Positions 7,801-8,014 of a stretch of DNA of 8,014 nucleotides are shown one piece after another. The position numbers and the translations under genes were made by a program. Origin of the DNA: Eubacterium sp. GTDB taxonomy: Bacteria > Bacillota_A > Clostridia > Lachnospirales > Lachnospiraceae. The notes beneath the pieces were generated by a model. That model was not told the DNA's origin, made no database searches, and saw nothing but the letters and a program-made list of their open reading frames with translations. How positions within the stretch are numbered: the first letter of the stretch is position 1; each line of letters opens with the position of its first letter. The stretch spans positions 1-8,014 of the forward strand of contig JAILEL010000309.1 of the NCBI GenBank assembly GCA_024687845.1, read 5' to 3'.

Positions 7801-8014
7801 GGAGCGCAGAATTAACAGTATTATATATTCAGTATTCATTACTGTTTTAATCAATGTTATACTTGGAAAACAGCTTTACAATTTATTACAGTTTACCAAG
7901 TTGGCCTCTGTTCTAATGATAGCGGGATTTTTTGTTATCAGTTGTACTTATGAAGAAAATAATAGAAAAAAAAGACTGGCTCTGAATGTCATAGGGATGA
8001 TTCTGTTCGTTACA
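4877..8014 (+). CDS. YfhO-family membrane glycosyltransferase fused to a second multi-spanning module (3' end outside window)
   Basis: An uninterrupted frame of 1046 codons that reaches the window edge without a stop. TGA at 4868-4870 is in frame just upstream, so ATG 4877 is the first possible start; no good Shine-Dalgarno precedes it, so it may depend on coupling to the upstream gene. Residues 1-478 hold about a dozen hydrophobic helices. YfhO-family marks are PYGD at 39-42 in the first outer loop and WQVPNRYACFF at 366-376. Residues about 479-830 form a polar, presumably extracytoplasmic domain ending in the typical LAVPALPGFEAYVDG (784-798) and KLKYTPKGMWLG (822-833), then a final helix to about 856. 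YfhO proteins usually end near there. This one continues through a charged linker (858-888) into new membrane helices from 889 on. YfhO of Bacillus subtilis is reported to glycosylate surface polymers using sugars loaded by a CsbB-type enzyme, which fits the preceding gene. Family call confident; polymer substrate unknown. Confidence 0.9.
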   Translation, partial: MNDSKKFISFVLKYKTYIITVIISAVVLMTCLIINRCIPYGDNFPIGGIGFTQAYSWFVDSINEIKSGKNPGVLDYTQGLVSDKYDTNAYALLYMIVRPWLFVILKFVPESMYVIFFALSYYLYFLSSGPAFIYYLTHRRIGEKIELNDYKLVLLGLMYTMSTYSTAYFIYQGFKYMVFVPIILLGLERIVYDKKPVLYVVALFFMMATDAYSSFILCIFIVMYFCTLQYEGLKDFIYKSARMAIWSVCSAGLAAFSLIPFYLRTRYSPYESGDSSIPSIFSWFGNILFSISDFSPFREGIITTPQEYRANIYCGLVAFLVLPLYFFIKKYDRITKIKKAVFILIVYLSFDNQLINYIFHGFHHQWQVPNRYACFFVFIILCILADILVNLESLSSKEILGSVFSSGILLIVSYVITGINSIEQDSSLRYFIPGLIFIGIYLTIAVIYAFKSNKTIIIKCIYALTCVEIIASCFVSLKFSTNTAGTEETMNYVQQMKAFSNLYDDIDSPFVITERPGTNDNQNIACLTDTNSISYYGSTGYKQFQDLLHCWGVLFSTNLTYYTNGSPLADMMLHVKYHVTDSEDVFTSSPYNVVATSDKLLLHENEYSLPLGIVLSDNDMLDQWGDKSGSNDNYLTPFDRENEFAHCFGVDDIYNIIQIKEIKGVEEAVSSEENYYFVSEDESGGATFVFLIGEEVSGSLYLQASNSIQYVGTATEENCDTLYFYAPRTIYNVIKEGTSFGIWNEKNFAQLYNILQSNVMTEQKYDTDTISGRVDVSEQGMLYLAVPALPGFEAYVDGNKQEIINYLDGIGIELSEGEHIIKLKYTPKGMWLGIIISVISLVGFGIFVVRSGVICFIKDTSDDSNEKAEENQKSENKNKLNNKILKYSLTFGICIVFFILFIILGYVRYERNDDTGFNTIAAGYMGPNSERLFFINVIYGYFLKLLYLITNDINWYLWCMLFLSLISVITLCIVLERRINSIIYSVFITVLINVILGKQLYNLLQFTKLASVLMIAGFFVISCTYEENNRKKRLALNVIGMILFVT
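7448..7540 (+). other. charged low-complexity linker inside the YfhO-type protein
   Basis: Codons 858-888 encode a polar stretch rich in Lys, Glu, Asn, Asp and Ser, joining the last helix of the YfhO part to the extra membrane module. The DNA is purine-rich with several A-runs. It looks like an interdomain tether, presumably cytoplasmic. I checked the frame across it and found no stop or shift. There is no well-placed ATG with a ribosome binding site here to suggest a separate downstream gene. Confidence 0.7.
7541..8014 (+). other. second membrane module of the YfhO-type protein, possible GT-C-like enzyme (partial)
   Basis: Codons 889-1046 open with a strong helix (about 889-907). A loop follows with an acidic motif ERNDD (910-914), then IAAGYMGPNSERLFFINVIYG (split at 920-940) and further helices. 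An acidic pair in the first outer loop after helix 1 is the layout of GT-C glycosyltransferases. The stretch also resembles, from memory, a group of uncharacterised Lachnospiraceae membrane proteins with NDD followed by an aromatic-rich FIN segment. The module is cut by the window edge, so its full length and ending cannot be judged. Enzymatic function is inference. Confidence 0.45.

Overview
The window is AT-rich, all coding on the + strand, with AGA-rich and A/T-ending codons, GAGG-type ribosome binding sites and tight gene packing. This suggests a low-GC Clostridia genome. The flavour of the proteins (YfhO-type membrane proteins, polyprenyl-phosphate glycosyltransferases) fits Lachnospiraceae such as Butyrivibrio or Roseburia relatives. 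That placement is an inference from composition and protein style, not from a marker gene.

Layout: a short leader (1-78) has an extended -10 promoter candidate and a Shine-Dalgarno site. Five genes follow, apparently one operon: (1) a radical SAM enzyme with extra C-terminal cysteines (79-1203); (2) an NAD(P)-dependent aldehyde dehydrogenase of PuuC type (1255-2718); (3) an ATP-grasp ligase with a GTG start (2741-3928); (4) a GtrB/ArnC/DPM1-type polyprenyl-phosphate glycosyltransferase with two C-terminal membrane segments, overlapping gene 3 by 4 bases (3925-4857); (5) a very long YfhO-family membrane protein, open from 4877 to the window edge (1046 codons, no stop reached). Intergenic gaps are 51, 22, -4 and 19 bases and none holds a recognisable terminator. 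No stretch over 300 bases lacks a gene. I see no RNA gene, mobile element or CRISPR array.

How the genes could work together (inference): genes 4 and 5 look like two parts of the known three-component glycosylation scheme, in which a GtrB/CsbB-type enzyme loads a sugar onto undecaprenyl phosphate, a flippase turns it outward, and a GT-C type membrane enzyme (YfhO in Bacillus) transfers it to a surface polymer. Genes 1-3 could supply a chemical modification: a radical step, oxidation of an aldehyde to a carboxylate, and ATP-driven coupling of that carboxylate to an amine or other nucleophile. I do not recognise this five-gene combination as a described pathway, and the substrate is unknown. 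The most unusual single gene is the last: a complete YfhO-type protein continues in frame, through a charged linker, into what looks like a second membrane glycosyltransferase-like module.
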